A stretch of 36,683 nucleotides of DNA, taken from the IMG/VR virus record IMGVR_UViG_3300030333_003084, positions 1 to 36,683 of that record, one strand, 5' to 3'. The DNA is from a virus. The notes under the pieces were generated by a model. That model was not told where the DNA came from. It worked only from the letters and a program-made list of their open reading frames with translations, and did not search any database. The translations under genes were made by a program, and so were the position numbers. This document shows positions 17,736 through 27,100 of this stretch, in pieces (positions within the stretch are counted from its first letter, which is position 1; each line of letters starts with the position of its first letter).

Positions 17736-18071
17736 TCATTCCTCCTCTTGTGCGACCTCAGAGGCTAGCACTTCATCAACCTTTTCCAGCATCTTCGCTT
17801 TCGTGGCGCGGAGCCCGGACATCTCGACTCCATTCTCGTACAGCCATTGTTGAATGTCTGCTTTGAGCCAGTTCATGTCCGGGATTCCGTCACCATCGTC
17901 TTGCGTGAAGAGGACTCCAGGGTAGTCGTCCTCAATGCGGTAATTGTCGCTGAAGCCTACTCGCCTCGCATCCAACCATTCCTGGGTTACCACGGTACCT
18001 TCTATCTTGTGAAAGTATCCGTGCTTGCCTCGGGTCCAAGACCCTGCGCCGTCCCAATAGATTGTTGGCAT
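17736..18071 (-). CDS. Protein with C-terminal HeH/SAP-like helix pair
   Basis: 111 residues. The first half (MPTIYWDGAGSWTRGKHGYF, then VVTQEWLDARRV) is a compact domain I cannot name. Residues 67-102 (NWLKADIQQWLYENGVEMSG, then LRATKAKMLEKVDEVL) match the helix-extension-helix (HeH/LEM/SAP-like) pattern: a helix, a turn with hydrophobic residues and a second basic helix. Such motifs occur at the ends of small head-completion proteins in some phages. Its ATG follows GAGGTGACC with good spacing. It belongs to the neck/capsid accessory cluster; a head-completion role is plausible but inferred. Confidence 0.72.
   Translation of the reverse strand: MPTIYWDGAGSWTRGKHGYFHKIEGTVVTQEWLDARRVGFSDNYRIEDDYPGVLFTQDDGDGIPDMNWLKADIQQWLYENGVEMSGLRATKAKMLEKVDEVLASEVAQEEE
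17741..17747 (-). promoter_or_regulatory. Ribosome binding site that sets the 17733 start
   Basis: GAGGAGG on the minus strand, seven bases before ATG 17733 and nearly abutting ATG 17739. It lies within the last codons of the upstream gene, so translation is probably coupled. Confidence 0.6.
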
Positions 18072-18086
18072 GCTTGGTCACCTCAA

Positions 18087-18527
18087 TCAGTTATACATCA
18101 CCATGACGTCAACGCTTGCTGTTGCTGAGCCACCTTCGGAGACTAGTTGTATCTGAACGTCTCTCTTTCCGGTGTCTGCATTTGCAGCGCCGACAGTTCC
18201 AGTTAGTACCGAGAGAGTGTCTAAGGCATCCCCTGCCGTAGCCGTCCCTCTCTGTGATACTGCCGTGAACAGGACGCTGTTCATTCCTGTCCCAGACAGC
18301 ACGTGGTTGCTTGCATTACCAGCCAAGGTTACTCTGAGAAGAGCCATCTTCGGGGCAGGGTCGTAGCCCTGCGCTAAGTCAGACTGCTGAGGTTTGAACC
18401 CATCAAGGGAACCAGGGTAACTTGTCCCTAGCCATTCCTCAGTGCCTTGCGACCCTGCTCTCAACTCCCAGTTACCTAGGATTTCCATTGTTCCTGTTGT
18501 GCTTGTTTTTACTTCTAGCATATCCAT
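18087..18527 (-). CDS. Capsid decoration-like protein, unknown family
   Basis: 146 residues, the first gene after the major capsid gene. The start ATG at 18527 has GAGGTGAT five bases upstream. The C-terminal two thirds are Ser/Thr/Ala/Gly-rich beta sequence (KMALLRVTLAGNASNHVLSG, ending SEGGSATASVDVMVMYN). No Cys and no membrane segment. Genes in this position often encode decoration or minor capsid proteins produced in high amounts; the strong ribosome site fits that. Family not recognised. Confidence 0.68.
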   Translation of the reverse strand: MDMLEVKTSTTGTMEILGNWELRAGSQGTEEWLGTSYPGSLDGFKPQQSDLAQGYDPAPKMALLRVTLAGNASNHVLSGTGMNSVLFTAVSQRGTATAGDALDTLSVLTGTVGAANADTGKRDVQIQLVSEGGSATASVDVMVMYN

Positions 18528-18557
18528 CTCATATCACCTCTGTATCTTTCCTCAACC

Positions 18558-19697
18558 TCACTTCAGGTCTCGGATTGAACCTCCTGCACCGAAGAAAGAA
18601 TCCCACACCTCACCCATGGTTCGGTAGAGTCCTTCCTGTCCTAGTCTGTTGATAGCGAACGGGTCACCAGTCTCGATACCAGACTCGAAATACTGAGTCG
18701 GGATAGCGGTCTGGAACCATAGGTAGTCCGTATCAAAGTAGTAAATCCTCGAAATACCGTCAGTCACTACGTCCTTGGATGGAATCAGGGGCACACCGTT
18801 GTAGGTAGCCACGATGAATCCAGCCTCGATACCTGGTACACCCTTTACACCGTTGTAGGTTGGGGTGACCCTCTTCGACTCCATGAACCTCTGCTGGCTC
18901 TGTAGGAGTTGCTGGACACGCATTAGGGTATCGTACCCTGTCAGCATGACCTTGGGGTTACCACCACGCTTCCAAATCTGCTGGAAGAGTCCGTCAAGAT
19001 GGTTCAGGCTCAGGCTTCTGTTTGCACTTGCTGCGTCTACGTCAACCTCTGCAGACTTCCATGCATCGTCAGAGTCACGTCGCTGGATAGAGTAGACATC
19101 GCAGTCTCCTGCTGCAGTCAAGTGGTTCGAGCCAACCGTCATCTTGTCAGGGTCTGATGTTAGCCTGTCTAGAGACTCTAGGTCGTTACCGGCTGCAGTG
19201 CCTACATCCTTCAGTAGCATCTGATTGATGTGGTCAGCGTGGTGCTTCCCCATCTCTTCCTTGAGCACTTGGCGCACGTCACCTAGACCGTCATCCTTAT
19301 CGGAAAGGAACATGGACACTTCGCTCAGGTCGAAGGCGTGTCCAATGGTCTTGGGCTTGGAAGCCACGTGTAGGAAGGAAGGCTTGGTTGTGTCTGGCAG
19401 TGTAGCGTTCTCAGCCAGACCACCACCGACATTGAACGAAGGCTTGTCGGTGATGATTCTCCACCCACTTCGCTCCCAAGGCTTCTTTGGTAGAAGGCTA
19501 AACGCGTTGAACTCTTGGTTCAGTTGCGACCAGACCTTTCGTCCGTAGATTGCTTGGTAGGTACCAGCCGTAGTGCTCATTAGAGGAGCATCGGCCTTTA
19601 GGATGTCACCACTGCTGTACGTGTATCCGGTTAGAGCAGTGCCACCGTAGTAGTATCGCTCCATGTCCTGGATTGTCCTTACGTAATTACGTGCCAT
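18558..19697 (-). CDS. HK97-fold major capsid protein
   Basis: 379 residues. It overlaps the protease stop as TGATG and has a strong GAGGTGAC ribosome site ending five bases before the ATG. The N-terminal arm region (NAFSLLPKKPWERSGWRI) leads into a helix-rich P domain (VRQVLKEEMGKHHADHINQM) and an A domain with KVMLTGYDTLMRVQQLLQSQ, the loop GVKGVPGIEAGFIVATYNGV, and the strand ISRIYYFDTDYLWFQT. This order, and the pairing with an HK97-type protease/scaffold upstream, support the HK97 fold. There is no long N-terminal scaffold (delta) domain, consistent with the scaffold being fused to the protease. The nearest relatives cannot be named without a search. Confidence 0.88.
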   Translation of the reverse strand: MARNYVRTIQDMERYYYGGTALTGYTYSSGDILKADAPLMSTTAGTYQAIYGRKVWSQLNQEFNAFSLLPKKPWERSGWRIITDKPSFNVGGGLAENATLPDTTKPSFLHVASKPKTIGHAFDLSEVSMFLSDKDDGLGDVRQVLKEEMGKHHADHINQMLLKDVGTAAGNDLESLDRLTSDPDKMTVGSNHLTAAGDCDVYSIQRRDSDDAWKSAEVDVDAASANRSLSLNHLDGLFQQIWKRGGNPKVMLTGYDTLMRVQQLLQSQQRFMESKRVTPTYNGVKGVPGIEAGFIVATYNGVPLIPSKDVVTDGISRIYYFDTDYLWFQTAIPTQYFESGIETGDPFAINRLGQEGLYRTMGEVWDSFFGAGGSIRDLK

Positions 19698-21106
19698 CAG
19701 TTGTCACCTCTTAGTGCGCTGCCGGCTAGTCTGTGAACATCGTCCCAGGACATCTCGGCCATTTCCATAGTCTCGGGCACAACCACGTTGGTCTCGGGTG
19801 CGCTCTTGGTTATGGTCTCTCCGGTCTCTGGGGTAGCCATGTTGTCAAACCTGTCAGCGAGAGATAGAACTGCTTTCTGTAGGTCAGCGAGAGGGCCTCT
19901 TGCGTCAAATTCGTCGCGGGCCTGCTCGTTCTCTGCTGCAGTCATCTCCTTCTGGAATCTCATAGAGAACTCGTTACCAAGGTCAGTCTTGAACCTCTGC
20001 TCGAGAGCAGCGGCCTTGTAGACCTGGTATGCTTCCTCTATCTGAGTCGGGGTTACCGCCTCAGGGCTGATGTAGTCATCTGCTTTGATGACGACCTTGT
20101 TCCCAGTAGCACCGGGTCCAAAGTTCATCTTTGGTCTCTTACCAGAATCATCTTCACCAGCACCCTCGATGCTTCCCTGGCCACGGTGGTCGTAGCCATG
20201 AGCACCTTCCTGTAGGTAAGCCTTCTCGACTCCCTCAGGGGTCTCAAGAGCGCCTCTTGCTGCCTCAGGGTCGTACCCTGCAGACTTCACGGTGCTCTCT
20301 AGCCAATTCAGATAGTCCGTGGTAATCACGTCCTCCAAATCAGATTTCTCGACATCAGCAGATTTCTCATGCTTTCCATCGTCTTCGTCTTTCATTTTTG
20401 CTTTCTCGGTGCTTTCAGCCTTCTCCTTCTTCTCGTCTTCGCTCTTCTCGGCTGCTTCGGCTGCTTTCAGTGCAGCCTCATTCGCCTCGTCAGCGTCATC
20501 GAGTCGCTTGGAGAGACGCTCTAGCACGTTCTGCAACTCATTCATTGTTTCACTTTCAGTTTCAGTCATTTTATCACCTTTATTTGTTGTAGTATCCTCC
20601 TTTAGGATTCTGAACTGGGCCTCGGGATTGATGCCCTTCTCGCAAATGGTCACCTCATGCAACTCCATGCGGCTTATCTCACGATAGTCACCTCTGGTGC
20701 CATCGTGCTTATTGACACGCTCGAAAGCCTGTCCACCGATGGAGAACGACTTTAGGTTCCCCTTGCGAATTTCTGCTGCCACTTCTCGGGCCTTCTCAAT
20801 GTCATCTCGTAGTTTGATGACGACAAACATGCCAGTCTCATCTACCTCTGACTTCCACATCCTACCAGATGTATCTTCGTACTGGGGGATAACCTCCCCT
20901 ACTTGTATATTGGAGTGGGCTAGTTGGACGTTCCTGAAACCAGGAGATTTCATGAACTTGCCGAAGGCATCCTTCAAAGCATTCTTGGTAATCAAGTCTC
21001 CTTGCTTGTCCACCATCTCGACTGAGGCATAGCCCGCAACGACCAAATCACTAGACCTGGATTTCAGGAGAATTGGGTCCTCTACAGGAGCCTCCATCAT
21101 GAGCAT
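19697..21106 (-). CDS. Prohead protease fused to a scaffold domain (HK97 S78/U35-like)
   Basis: 469 residues. Residues 1-165 are the protease: VVAGYASVEMVDKQGDLI, His64 in QLAHS, Ser122 in LKSFSIGG, and the acidic strand MELHEVTICEKGINPEA that supplies the third catalytic position. This is the herpes/HK97 assemblin-type serine protease that trims scaffold and capsid inside the prohead. Residues about 185-260 are a highly charged Lys/Glu/Ala coiled coil, followed by a polar C-terminal region: a scaffold domain carried on the same chain. Several ATGs start the gene (residues 1, 3, 4). There is no good ribosome site, but a TATA-like box lies about 24 bases upstream, so the message may be leaderless from ATG 21106. 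The next gene is the capsid protein, with a 3-base stop/start overlap. Confidence 0.88.
   Translation of the reverse strand: MLMMEAPVEDPILLKSRSSDLVVAGYASVEMVDKQGDLITKNALKDAFGKFMKSPGFRNVQLAHSNIQVGEVIPQYEDTSGRMWKSEVDETGMFVVIKLRDDIEKAREVAAEIRKGNLKSFSIGGQAFERVNKHDGTRGDYREISRMELHEVTICEKGINPEAQFRILKEDTTTNKGDKMTETESETMNELQNVLERLSKRLDDADEANEAALKAAEAAEKSEDEKKEKAESTEKAKMKDEDDGKHEKSADVEKSDLEDVITTDYLNWLESTVKSAGYDPEAARGALETPEGVEKAYLQEGAHGYDHRGQGSIEGAGEDDSGKRPKMNFGPGATGNKVVIKADDYISPEAVTPTQIEEAYQVYKAAALEQRFKTDLGNEFSMRFQKEMTAAENEQARDEFDARGPLADLQKAVLSLADRFDNMATPETGETITKSAPETNVVVPETMEMAEMSWDDVHRLAGSALRGDN
19703..19710 (-). promoter_or_regulatory. Strong ribosome binding site of the capsid gene
   Basis: GAGGTGAC on the minus strand, inside the end of the protease gene and close to the TGATG stop/start overlap at 19699-19695. 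It is one of the best matches to the 3' end of 16S rRNA in the window, fitting a highly expressed gene. Confidence 0.7.
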
Positions 21107-21130
21107 TGAGTTGCAAACAATAACTTATGC

Positions 21131-21138
21131 TACTTAAA
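21131..21138 (-). promoter_or_regulatory. Archaeal TATA-box-like promoter for protease/capsid genes
   Basis: TTTAAGTA on the minus strand in the 35-base gap after the 2400-residue gene, the widest intergenic gap in the window. It ends 24 bases before ATG 21106. In archaea the TATA box is centred about 26-27 bases before the transcription start, so transcription would begin at or within about two bases of the ATG, giving a leaderless message. The gap is AT-rich compared with its surroundings and lacks a GAGGTG site. The match to consensus is good but not perfect. Confidence 0.6.
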
Positions 21139-21141
21139 TCC

Positions 21142-24100
21142 CTACCCTGAAATGGGGATTTTTACGTGTTTATCATCTCTTTCTTGCGGGGGAGGAGAAA
21201 ACTTCGGGCAGTCTTCCATCTTAGTCGCAAGACCCTGCTCACACTCCTGCCCAATTTGTGCCCCGCACCAACAAACACCGTCCTTTTCTTGCCGATGCCC
21301 AGGGTCATGGTCAGGGAGATTCTTGGGTTCTGTCAGGGTAGTCGGTCCAGAAGGTGACTCGACAGGGGTAGCGAAGTCTATCCCCAACCCCTTAGGTCCA
21401 GTGAAAGTGATTTTCTCCTTGAGTAGACCTTCTACCATCTCCAATGCCGTTACCACTTGCTTTGTGAGTACTGGGTCTTTGAGGATTCTCTCCTTTGGCT
21501 TGAGTACCTTCTTGGGTTTCACCTCCTCATGATTAGCAGGCGGCTCTGGTACCACTGCAGCCTTGCGACTCTTCTTCGCTTCTATGTCTGCACGAAGCAA
21601 AACTGCTGCTAGAGGGTGCCAGTATTCTTCCTGGGTCTCAGCAAGTTGTCTCAGGTAATCACTAGGACTATCCACGGATTTGACAATGAAACCGTGGCCA
21701 TGCACTTCTGTGTCATAGATGACATGGCCATGGGGAAACTCAAGATGTATGGCTGTCTTCTTGATACGGACATGGTGAGGCACGTTCATGTTATGCTCCC
21801 CAGACAGTATCTCTAGAGTTTCTATGCTATCAGTACCCGCAGACTCAGCGTCCTTTACATATCGAGCACCTGTTAGTTTGTAGACTTTGAAACCCCCTCT
21901 GTTCAAACTGGTGACCTTAGGAGTCCTGACAGTGATGTAATCACCTTTCTCTAAACCCTTCCTAGTGATATAACCCACATCCATGTAGTAATCACCGTCA
22001 TAGGATGCCGCCCTATTGCCTAGCGAAGACGCATCGTCGTCCATCAACGGGCCGATACCCATGAGATGCTTGTCATTCTCACTATCCACAATACGGACAT
22101 CTAACTGCTTTTGAGGTGTGAGCATTACCCATTTCGGGTGTCTGCTCTCCCCACGCATATAAGTGGATTCAGCATCTCTTAGCATGACTTGTTTCACACC
22201 TTTCTCCTTGAGTAAGTCTTTCACAGCGCGCTCCAACCCTTCGCTATCCACCCTCTTGGTATTGAACGGGGCAGGAATAGACACCTCTTCGGTCGCAGAA
22301 AACTCTGCTCGTAGGTGCCTGATTCTATCTTTGGTGGGCATGTTCTCCATCTTCTCATCACCACAATGCACGATATCCACAAAGAAGACATTCTCCCCAT
22401 CCCATATTGCATCCACGATGAAATTAGCCTTGTGAGCAGCACGTATGCCTTCTTGGACCTTCTTAGGTAAGATGACAGAATCATGCGCTTGGTTGTAGCA
22501 AGTCAAGCGAGTTTTCTTTTTGTCAATTATCACTCGCTCCCCTGAAGCCCATGATGAAACCACCCAATCCTCTGAGAATCCTCGCAGGTGCGATAAATCA
22601 CCAACAGTGAAAATACGATGCATGGCTTTGACAGGGATAGGCCTGCCTTTGTTTGAGTCGTCCCCTTTGTAAAGCAAGTCAATATCAGTTAGGACATCCA
22701 GTGATTTGATGGTGTCCATGTCTGCCGTATTGGGGTCTATATCTTGAGGGTTCCCCTCTTCTCTATAATCTAACTGAGCACCATCAACTACAGAGGCACT
22801 ACCAATATGGTTGATAGTATCAGGGTGGAGACGCATGAATGAAATCTCTCTTTCCTTAGGGGAACGCACGGTGTCCCCCATCTTCCCCTCTCCTGTGATT
22901 TCCTGCCACTCTTCATCTCCGCCTCCCCACGATGGGTGGATTGAGACACCTCCTTTACCACCAAGAAGGCGCAAGAGAGAGCCATCCTGGAAAACCCCAG
23001 GCATTTTCATATGTCGATATGGTACACCCTCACTATACCCGATTTTTCGCTTGCTATGTTGCCCACTGTCATAATCATAAGTATGCCCTAGAGGGAGAGA
23101 GCGACTTTCTGATGTCAAGAAACTACTCAACCTGTCAATGCCTCCCCTATCTTCATCAGTGAGAATGTGGTGAGCCTCAGGGAAAGCGGGCTTGCCAAAC
23201 TTAGTTTTACTAGTAGCAATCAAAGATGAGAGAATGTTCCAGATACTAATGCCATCCGACCCCCTCTGGAATAAAAACTGCAGAGTATCCTGGAAGGTTT
23301 GAGGGTCGGAATCTCGCAAAGACAGCAAATGTCCCTTCAGGGATTGAGATTGTCGCGCTCTAGCGGCACGGCGCTGGGCTAGTATGAGTTTGTTCCCCCG
23401 TCGTCCTTTCGCATCACGTGCCTCCATAGCCTGCCTTGAGGCCTCTTCTTCTGAGAGAGCCACACCATGCCAGTGCAAGGGGTCGCTCTTTGTCCCTTTC
23501 GCGTAATGCGTTGCTGCTACAATGTCTTTCACGCAACTAGCATAACTCTGTGTGGGGTCTACCTCGGGCTCACCGAACAGACCCATGACATTGTTTCCTG
23601 TGATTTTCTCAACCGCCTCCTCGGGTGTCATACCGAAACTCTCGAGGATTTTCTCAACTCTTGGCTCATTCTCAAGGACGTGGGTGAGGAACTCCAACCC
23701 TGTAAAATTCCCCTGGAGTTTCTTGGCACTGACAAGTTCACGTAGAATATTCTCCTCTGGCTCTATCGGCCCAAACAAAGTCCTATGAGGATATTCCAAC
23801 TCTGTCTCTGAAAGAATTCTATCAGAATTGTCCAGTGCCGTCTCTATCTCTGGCATACGCTCTTCGAGATAATTACGGACACGGCGCCTGAACCCTCCTT
23901 CATAAGAACTCGTGGGGTTGTTAATGTATTTCACGGCATGATTGATTAGCATCTGCTGGCGAGAGCGAACTGCATCAGTCTCACTGGGGGATTTATCCAC
24001 GACATGTTTTGACCCGGCCTCGTAGTGCCTATTGTTGAGTGTGAGTTTGTTTTCTACATAACGCTGTACTGCTTCAGCAGGCCCCAGAGGTAGCCCGTCA

Positions 24101-27100
24101 TCACCCAAATACTCGTCAGGTTTGCGTTCAGCATCTCCTAAACCATGGAACCAAGCCATGATACCAAAGGCTGTGGGGAGTTTGCTCATGAGTTCATGCA
24201 CTTGCTTGTTCATGAAAGAGAGGGATTCCAGAGTGAGATTGTGATTCTTGGCATCCCTAGTCTCATTAGCGTCACCCATGTCCCCTTGGGGGTAATCCTT
24301 CTCCGCCCTGTCTTTAGCCCCATTAAGGAAAAGATGGGAGGCAGATGTCAAATCAGGTGTGTGGGGTAACTTGGATAGGACCAAATCAGTGAAGTCAGCA
24401 GCAAGACGACTAGGGTGAGGCCCAAGCATTGCAAGAGTCCCGTCCTCTTGTTGGAAAACACAAGCGGTGGGGATTTCCAACATCGGTGAAGAAGTCAATT
24501 GGCGAGCACGTACTTCTGATTTGGTGCGCCCTTCAGAATCCGTTTGGTCATCATCGGCATGAAGGTCCCTATACCTATAACCTTCCATTCCACCTGCTGG
24601 TTTGAGAGGGTTGATTAGATTGCTAAAGTCTGTTATGGGTTGCCCGTTGACATTCTTGAGCATATTCTGTCTTATCTTCTCTAACCCTTGCTCGATAGGT
24701 CGAGCATCATCCCCCTTTGTGTAGTCAGGGACATATACATTAGAATGCTCCATTTGCTGCAATTGTAAGTAGTATTTACCATTCTCGAACAAAACAGGAT
24801 AGGAGTGCGGCTTCAAATCTACACGGTCCACCCAAGGCATCTCTGCCTCCCCGCCCTTTTCCCTTCCTAGTATGGTCTGCCATACTTCCCTAGCATCGGT
24901 ACTGAAGACAGGGGACTTGAATGACTTCCACTCCTTTGGTAGTGGAAAGCCCCCCTTTATGCTCCTCAGCATCTGGTCAAACACCTCAGGGTGTTCCCAT
25001 ACAGGTTTCCCTGCGTATGCTCCCTTGTTGGCAGGGAAACGTAAAGGAGGTGCTTCCCCTAGACCTAGAAGCATAGCATGTATCTTCGCTTGGACGTCTC
25101 TTGTGCGCAAGCGACTCGTAGGACTGCGTTCGATATGCTGGAAACCCCTAGCGAAACTGGAGTCTCGGGTTTTATTCCTGCTGTCGACATCACTAGTACC
25201 TCTAGACAGACGGGCAGATGGGGTTCCGACCAAATGCCGTGCTGTGATATGCATCGTGGTTTCCCCTGGGAAGAGTGTCTCCACATTCCCGATAGGCACA
25301 GTGTCAGAGCCAATGCCACTAGTCAAAGAGAAATGCCTTGCGAGGCGGTAGTTCTTGAGATAGACATCCAAAGCGTGGAGATGTTGGTCAGTACCGTCAC
25401 TCCCTTCAGGGAACTGGTGACGTCTTGGTAATTTGGCCCTTTCTCGGGCTCTGAAGTCCCCATCCATCTGCATGTTGAGAGGCAAGTCATGCAACAGACG
25501 AATGATTCGATTGGGGTTCATGTAAGCGAGATTCGCCAAGGACAGAGGAGGTGAATGAGGGATTCTCCCCAGTGGTGCGCTTGAGGTATCTCCTAAACGA
25601 CCATGTCGTAACCACCCCCCTTCGGATTCCGACCATAGTGGCCTGCCTGCTTCGTCTGTGGGGATTGAAGTATAGGGGGTAATCTCACCAGGGAAAGCCT
25701 GCATCATAGCCGCGTGGTACAACTGCGCCATGCGCAGGAAACCTGGTACATCCAATGACGTGGATACCTCTTTCACATGGTCAGTGTTTGCACTTTCTTG
25801 CAAGGTTTGCTCTTTCATCTGTTCTTCGGACAATTCAGGAGAGTCAGCATCATGCTTTATCATCCTCGCATAGTTAAGCAGTAGTTTTTGCAACTCAGGG
25901 TAAAGACCACGCTTGTCATCCCTAATCGCTTCTAAGGTACTGCCCTGCTCTAATAGCCTACTTATCTCAGGTGCGAGGACATTGCCGAAGAGAGCAGTCA
26001 GGTTATCCATAGAGCGGTTGGCTTTGACTTTCTCTCTGAGCGCTAACCAGTTTCGGTACTTACGTGAAGTGACATCCACATTAGGGGCCGGTGGTATGGT
26101 GAATTGAGGGAGTTCCTCCTGGTCAGCAATCTCATTTGCTGTATTCCGAATAGGCCTGCCCTTGTGTGTGCGACGGGCTAGTAAGGTATTCTGGGCATCA
26201 TTCTCAGTCATACCCAGACCACCATTTCTCTGGAACCACCCAAGAATGTAACCATACAGCCCTTCTTTGGGGTTCGCCCCTATAGTAGAGTCATGGTCGG
26301 GGGCTAACTGTGGTTCCAAAATGTATAGTTCAGGGGCGGATTTGAATTTGTAATCATCCCTCCTGTCATAGAAGGCTGCAGAATTATCACCATGTCCTAG
26401 ATGGTCTGCCCCTAACCAGACTTCAGCCCTCCTTACTTCAGTGGGAGTCAGTACTCCACGCCGAGCCCACTCTTGGAGGGCTTCTATGCGCTTATGGATA
26501 CTAGAGTAATCACCTTTGGGTAACCCAGCCTCAAAGTCCCAGTTTTCCCTATAGGTATCAAAGAGTTTGTTGCGTATGGTATCAGCACCAGCCTCTGCTG
26601 CTTTGGAAGTCCCTTTCGGGTCACGTCGAATGTAGATAGTCTTGCCACCCCTGCAGCCTTCTACATGGCCACCCCCTATTTTCTTGCACTTGCTACAAAC
26701 AGAAGTGAAGTCCTCTGGCAAGTCTTTGGAGATGAAATTGCTAATGCAACGACTCATGGTATATGTCCCATAATTTGCACGAGTAGGTAGTATCTGCACC
26801 TGTCGGTGGTGGTTCGATATGTCTGGTGGTGCTGTCCAAGCCATCTGTATAGCCCGATTCATAATGTTGAGTCTTCTCTGTTGCATACGATAAAGTTCTT
26901 CGGCGGTGAATCCCTTACCCTGGACATGATGATGGCGCTCCCTAGGGCGGAGGTTAGAATCCCCGTCCTCGAAAAAGCGCTCCTCAGATTCCTCAGGTAC
27001 GTAATCAGGGTCTTGCAGACGGTAGGTCTCGTCATCTACCTTTCTGAAATAAGCCTTGTAAGCAATGAGTCTCTCTTCGTTGTTGGGCTTCCTAGGGTCA

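Noticed and set aside
21740-22600. Active DNA ligase
   Set aside because: The lysine of motif I and the acidic and basic residues of motifs IV and V are replaced, so nucleotidyl transfer is not expected.
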